NCBI RefSeq assembly: GCF_003234265.2
Contig: NZ_CP126256.1
Coordinates: 2,232,001-2,296,000 of the forward strand
From: Curtobacterium sp. MCSS17_015
Lineage (GTDB): Bacteria > Actinomycetota > Actinomycetes > Actinomycetales > Microbacteriaceae
DNA length: 64,000 nt
Direction: 5' to 3'
Position 1 is the stretch's first letter; every line of letters starts with the position of its first letter. Below the pieces are notes generated by a model, which did not search any database, was not told where the DNA came from, and saw nothing but the letters and a program-made list of their open reading frames with translations. The translations under genes were made by a program, and so were the position numbers. This document shows positions 62,101 to 64,000 of the stretch, piece after piece.

Positions 62101-62788
62101 CCGACACCGTCCGCACGCCCAGCAGGGTCCCGTCAGCCACGACGCCCCGGTCCTCGTGATCGGCCTCGGGCGGTTCGGTGCCGCGACCGCCGGCCAGCTC
62201 GAACGGCAGGGGCGCGACGTCCTGGTCGTGGACACCGACGCCGCGCTCGTGCAGAAGTGGTCGGACCGGGTGACGCACGCGGTCCAGGCCGACGCGACCG
62301 ACATGGACGCGCTCCGGCAGATCGGGGCGCAGGACTTCGCGATCGCCGTGGTCGGCACCGGCTCGGACCTGGAGTCGAGCGTGCTCATCACGGCCAACCT
62401 GGTCGACCTCGGCGTCCCGCAGATCTGGGCGAAGGCGATCAGTCGGTCGCACGGCACCATCCTCAGCCGGATCGGCGCGAACCACGTGGTCTACCCGGAG
62501 CGCGAGGCCGGCGAGCGGACGGCGCACCTGGTGTCCGGGCGCATGCTCGACTTCATCGAGTTCGACGACGACTTCGCCGTGGTGAAGATGTTCCCGCCGC
62601 GGGCCGTGCGGGGACGGGACCTCGCGACGACGGTGATCCGGACGCGCCACGGTCTCACGGTGCTCGGGATCAAGCCGCCGGGACAGGCCTTCGTCCCGGC
62701 GACCCCGGACAGCGTCATCGGCGAGGACGACCTCATCATCGTCTCGGGCACCGAGACCGACCTCGAGCGGTTCGCCGCGCTCGAGTAG
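62093..62788 (+). CDS. ktrA: Potassium transporter regulatory subunit (TrkA/KtrA type)
   Basis: 231 residues. The RCK-N domain starts VLVIGLGRFGAATAGQLERQ with the acidic end of strand 2 in VVDTD, and the RCK-C domain covers about 145-231 (GRDLATTVIRTRHGLTVLGI). It binds ATP/NAD and gates the KtrB pore. The TTG start overlaps the ktrB stop by 8 bases, with GAGGAGAGG upstream. Confidence 0.93.
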   Translation: MADRHRPHAQQGPVSHDAPVLVIGLGRFGAATAGQLERQGRDVLVVDTDAALVQKWSDRVTHAVQADATDMDALRQIGAQDFAIAVVGTGSDLESSVLITANLVDLGVPQIWAKAISRSHGTILSRIGANHVVYPEREAGERTAHLVSGRMLDFIEFDDDFAVVKMFPPRAVRGRDLATTVIRTRHGLTVLGIKPPGQAFVPATPDSVIGEDDLIIVSGTETDLERFAALE

Positions 62789-62830
62789 TGCGCCCGGAGC
62801 GGGGTCGGCGGCCTGGCCCGACGACCGGCG

Positions 62831-63661
62831 TCAGAGCCGGGACAGCTCCTCGGCGCGGCTGATGGCGGCACGTGCGGCCCGTCCGAGCGTGTCGGCGAGG
62901 TCGGCCTCCTGCAGCACCGCCACCGCACGCTCGGTCGTGCCCTTCGGGCTGGTCACCGCACGGCGGAGGTCGGCGGGCTCACGGCCCGAGCGCGCGAGGA
63001 GCTCGACCGCACCGCGGACCGTGCCCTGCACCATGGTGCGGGCCTGCTCGGCGGTGAACCCGAGCTGCTCGGCGGCCCGCTGCCACTCCTCGACCAGCAG
63101 GAACACGTAGGCAGGGCCGGAGCCGGACACGGCGGACAGGGCGTCGAGCTGGGACTCGGGGACGTCGAGGACGTCGCCGGACACGGCGAAGACGGAGCTG
63201 GCGAGCGCGACGGCCTCGGCGTCCGCCGACTCCCCCGCACTGACACCCGTGACCCCGAGGCCGACGCCGACGGGCGTGTTGGGCAGCGCCCGGACGACGC
63301 GGACGCCGGATGGGACGTGCGCCTCCATCGTGGCGGTGGTCACCCCGACCGCGACGCTGACGACGACCGCGCCCGGCTCGAGGTCGCTCGCGACCTCGTC
63401 GAGCAGGTCGACGATGCCGAAGGGCTTCACCCCGAGCACGACGACACCGGCACCGCGGACGGCTGCCCGGTTGGCGTCGGGGTCGGTCTCGGACGCGACG
63501 GCGAGGAGCCCGGAGGCGCGGTGCGACGCCGCCGAGGACTCGGACCGGGTGGTGACGGCGACGGTCTCGGGTGCCACCCCTGCGGCGAGGAGCCCCTGCA
63601 GGACCGCGCCGGACATGGAACCGACGCCGAGCATGGCGACGCGGGGCAGGTCGATGGTCAT
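62831..63661 (-). CDS. proC: Pyrroline-5-carboxylate reductase
   Basis: 276 residues. The NADPH loop VAMLGVGSMSGAVLQGLL is at 8-25, VVVLGVKPFGIVDLLDEV follows, and the C-terminal DALSAVSGSGPAYVFLLVE plus TSPKGTTERAVAVLQEADL are family signatures. It makes proline from P5C. The ATG at 63661 is seven bases after TAGGTT, and GGAGG also lies close to it. Confidence 0.95.
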   Translation of the reverse strand: MTIDLPRVAMLGVGSMSGAVLQGLLAAGVAPETVAVTTRSESSAASHRASGLLAVASETDPDANRAAVRGAGVVVLGVKPFGIVDLLDEVASDLEPGAVVVSVAVGVTTATMEAHVPSGVRVVRALPNTPVGVGLGVTGVSAGESADAEAVALASSVFAVSGDVLDVPESQLDALSAVSGSGPAYVFLLVEEWQRAAEQLGFTAEQARTMVQGTVRGAVELLARSGREPADLRRAVTSPKGTTERAVAVLQEADLADTLGRAARAAISRAEELSRL

Positions 63662-63668
63662 GGCCTCC

Positions 63669-63674
63669 AACCTA
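63669..63674 (-). promoter_or_regulatory. -10 element of proC
   Basis: TAGGTT, seven bases before the ATG at 63661. Confidence 0.45.
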
Positions 63675-63735
63675 CCGACCAGCGGGAGCCTAGGATCGTG
63701 GTCCAGGTCGGTACGAGAAGGGGTCGGACAGCTAC

Positions 63736-64000
63736 ATGAGCGCTTCCGGAGGGACGAAGGCGATCTTCGCCGCACTCGGTGCGAACGTCGGGATCGCGAT
63801 CGTGAAGTTCATCGCCGCGGCGATCAGCGGATCTGCGTCGATGCTCGCCGAAGGGGTGCACTCCCTCGCGGACTCCGCGAACCAGCTGCTCCTGCTGCTC
63901 GGTGGCCGGAAGGCGAAGAAGGCCGCAGACGAGGAGCACCCGTTCGGCCACGGCCGGGAGCGCTACGTGCACGCGTTCGTCGTGTCGATCGTGCTGTTCT
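63736..64000 (+). CDS. Cation diffusion facilitator transporter (N-terminal part)
   Basis: 88 residues are visible before the window ends. TKAIFAALGANVGIAIVKF is helix 1, and SMLAEGVHSLADSANQLLLL is the CDF helix 2 with the metal-site HxxxD (HSLAD). HPFGHGRERYVHAF is the conserved loop before helix 3. Such proteins export Zn2+ or other divalent metals by proton exchange. Convergent neighbours are absent; proC is divergent. Confidence 0.88.
   Translation, partial: MSASGGTKAIFAALGANVGIAIVKFIAAAISGSASMLAEGVHSLADSANQLLLLLGGRKAKKAADEEHPFGHGRERYVHAFVVSIVLF

Overview
The window is very GC-rich, gene-dense DNA with strong G/C preference at third codon positions, frequent GTG starts and a typical actinobacterial gene set (menaquinone rather than ubiquinone genes, a bS22-type 32-residue ribosomal protein, a BldC-like regulator, ResB/CcsB cytochrome c maturation). 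The mix suggests a chromosomal segment of a Microbacteriaceae member, plausibly Curtobacterium or a close relative; the genus is inference. I see no insertion sequence, prophage, plasmid gene or CRISPR array.

Layout. 1-9 kb: end of an unidentified gene, a short binding-protein-like lipoprotein, an MFS transporter, a transsulfuration pair (PLP lyase/synthase of the MetB group and cystathionine beta-synthase), an ABC exporter, an amino acid permease and a decayed gene remnant. 9-10 kb: rplJ-rplL with an attenuator-like leader. 10-15 kb: a two-component system divergent from a MacB-like ABC system, with matching inverted sites between them. 15-23 kb: a TolB-like propeller protein, then a sugar operon (binding protein, two permeases, oxidoreductase, isomerase) with a divergent ROK regulator. 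23-27.5 kb: an orphan YqaJ-type nuclease, a membrane protein, and tRNA-Trp-secE-nusG-rplK-rplA. 27.5-34.7 kb: an aminotransferase, murB, two MaoC-type dehydratases, tRNA-Met, tRNA-Thr, an M23 peptidase, an inositol-phosphatase-family enzyme and tRNA-Tyr. 34.8-39.4 kb: YajQ, cardiolipin synthase, an acyltransferase-like membrane protein and an FprA-type reductase. 39.4-50.3 kb: a menaquinone region (polyprenyl synthase, menG, menF, menD, menA, menE, menB, menC) with three small membrane-protein genes between them. 50.4-55.2 kb: a cytochrome c maturation operon (phosphatase, ResA, CcdA, ResB, CcsB). 55.2-64 kb: a SulP transporter, a MerR regulator, an archaeal-type aspartyl-tRNA synthetase, small redox and ribosomal genes, a BldC-like protein, an ArsR regulator, a Ktr/Trk potassium system, proC and the start of a cation diffusion facilitator.

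How it fits together. Menaquinone synthesis beside cytochrome c maturation gives a coherent respiratory block, similar in content to the Rv0525-Rv0562 region of Mycobacterium tuberculosis as I remember it. The secE-nusG-rplK-rplA cluster with MaoC genes and tRNA-Thr/tRNA-Met nearby likewise resembles the mycobacterial hadABC neighbourhood.

The most repeated regulatory signal is a TANNNT-like -10 hexamer ending 6-8 bases before a start codon that mostly lacks a Shine-Dalgarno sequence, seen at about twenty genes. It implies widespread leaderless transcripts and was used here to choose many starts. I found no convincing previously undescribed multi-gene system. The best leads are the paired sites in front of the two-component/ABC genes, several small intergenic repeats (two resembling duplicated gene ends), the rplJ leader, the very long acidic NusG extension and the archaeal-type AspRS.
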